From contig OY986967.1 in NCBI GenBank assembly GCA_963920575.1, positions 24,135,648 through 24,199,647 on the forward strand: a stretch of DNA of 64,000 nucleotides. The letters are read 5' to 3'. Positions 63,210 through 64,000 of the stretch are shown here, in pieces (position 1 is the first letter of the stretch; each line of letters opens with the position of its first letter). The stretch comes from Narthecium ossifragum (lineage: Eukaryota; Streptophyta; Magnoliopsida; Dioscoreales; Nartheciaceae). The notes beneath the pieces were generated by a model. That model had not been told where the DNA came from, did no database searches, and saw only the letters and a list, made by a program, of their open reading frames with translations. The position numbers and the translations under genes are program-made.

Positions 63210-64000
63210 TGGGAACCCTCCTTTGCAGGTGCTCTCTCCTGCATTGAGAATTTCCCTTTCTTAGCCGACGGGATAGGGGTGTATCCCACTCCAGGATCAT
63301 CATCTTCCAGCATCCCCTCCTCCTCCATTTCCAAACCGTCCCGCTCTACCTCGATCATGGAAGTGTTTGGATCCTTCATAATTTTCATAGGGTCTGGTGG
63401 ATCATTACAGACCTTTGGCCCAACATTACTCCCTCCCAGCTTCTCTAAAGCCTTTTTCATGCTATGGACCTCCCTTTCATGGGTTTTCTTTAGGTCCACC
63501 AGTGCCTCTTGTATGACCATTCCACCTTTGCCTCTATCTTCCTGTGCGACCGGCCCAGCCCGTTTTGCTGGCCCACATGGCACCACAATGGGGTTGGCTT
63601 TACCAAGCCGGCCCACACCCTTCCCAGCCTTTTTACAAGCTGCCTCCACAATTCCCAACCCTTCTATATCGTCTCCGGAGTCTTCCATCTCCTCCACTAC
63701 CATCGATTCCGTCGCCAGTGCCGTACCACTCCCCGAGGCGCCGCCCATCATCTTCTTTCTATTACCAGGCTTCTTTCCCTCCTCCATGCTCTCCAGGCCC
63801 TGCATCCCTCCCGCTGGTCTGCTACCTACCCCTGTGTCAGCAACAGGCCTCTTGGACTTCGTGCCACCCCCCAAGTCAACAGCTTCACAGGCTCTCTTCT
63901 CCTCCTCCAGGTTTCCTAACAGGTGAAATCGGCCCCGTTTTCCATCTCCTTTTTGCTGAGACTTCCTTTCTGGTGTATCTTCCTTCTGACGCCATACTCT
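63203..64000 (-). CDS. LINE ORF1 (nucleic-acid-binding protein), C-terminal part
   Basis: Open frame from the window edge to TGA at 63203-63205; there is no ATG at the right place inside the window, so the start lies outside. Lys/Glu/Gly-rich with a short heptad-like stretch (DLKKTHEREVHSMKKALEKLGG). The zinc knuckle usual in plant LINE ORF1 is not seen and probably lies upstream. Its stop overlaps the ORF2 start in ATGCTGA (63209-63203), suggesting termination-reinitiation for ORF2. Confidence 0.75.
   Translation of the reverse strand, partial: RVWRQKEDTPERKSQQKGDGKRGRFHLLGNLEEEKRACEAVDLGGGTKSKRPVADTGVGSRPAGGMQGLESMEEGKKPGNRKKMMGGASGSGTALATESMVVEEMEDSGDDIEGLGIVEAACKKAGKGVGRLGKANPIVVPCGPAKRAGPVAQEDRGKGGMVIQEALVDLKKTHEREVHSMKKALEKLGGSNVGPKVCNDPPDPMKIMKDPNTSMIEVERDGLEMEEEGMLEDDDPGVGYTPIPSAKKGKFSMQERAPAKEGSQC

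Larger units (their letters stand above)
59081..64000 (-). mobile_element. L1-type LINE, nearly full length, disabled, continues past window
   Basis: The plus-strand T run at about 59080-59093 is its poly(A) tail. The matching empty site is at about 55675, where CCATCTCTCA continues into host sequence. ORF1 C-terminal part 63203 to the window edge; ORF2 63209 to 59209 with in-frame stops near 63012, 62643 and 62412, and a frameshift near 59595. High GC compared with neighbours. The 5' end and second target duplication lie outside. Confidence 0.92.

Overview
Plant nuclear genomic DNA: no prokaryotic gene layout, many GT-AG introns, a CDC48-type AAA ATPase gene, the end of an FLX-like gene, four copies of a plant DUF1262 gene, and a dense load of plant Copia, Ty3-gypsy, LINE, MULE and PIF/Tourist elements. 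GC-rich third positions in the CDC48 exons and DUF1262 first exons would suit a monocot, but that is a weak inference; the species cannot be named from this window.

Layout. 1-2386: intron and last exon of an FLX-like gene (+). 2387-4629: intergenic, with a 43-bp minisatellite. 4784-31503: one CDC48-like locus (+), six recognisable exons spread over 26.7 kb by four LTR-retrotransposon insertions: Copia-1 in exon 3 (6495-13478, with a 1,701-bp solo LTR nested in it), Copia-2 in intron 3 (14228-20778, with a 1,943-bp solo LTR nested in it), Copia-3 in exon 4 (20916-25393) and a non-autonomous Tat-like element in exon 5 (26058-30879). The host reading frame also has a 1-nt deletion, a 138-bp tandem duplication and two nonsense codons, so it is a pseudogene.

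31600-43400 and 55460-59080: segmental duplications carrying four apparently intact two-exon DUF1262 genes (A-D, all on the minus strand) and one truncated 3' fragment. The duplicated flanks act as natural empty-site controls: they show that a solo LTR (41235-41662) and a 1.45-kb MULE-like element (41765-43216) each inserted in one copy only, and a 2.4-kb PIF-like element separates A from B. Between C and D lie unrecognised sequence, a gypsy LTR, a truncated LINE, pyrimidine-rich tandem repeats and two Mutator-type MITEs. 59081-64000 is the 3' part of a nearly full-length but disabled L1-type LINE (-) that runs off the window.

Probable functional protein genes are the FLX-like gene and DUF1262 A-D; most of the rest is transposon or relic. 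I found no convincing new multi-gene system. The most unusual structures are a strictly spaced array of ten GGATCGATCC dyads (five pairs, each exactly 21 bp apart) upstream of the TATA box in a solo LTR, an LTR element carrying a fragment of an ABCB transporter gene, and a poly(A)-tailed, highly structured retrocopy in a CDC48 intron.
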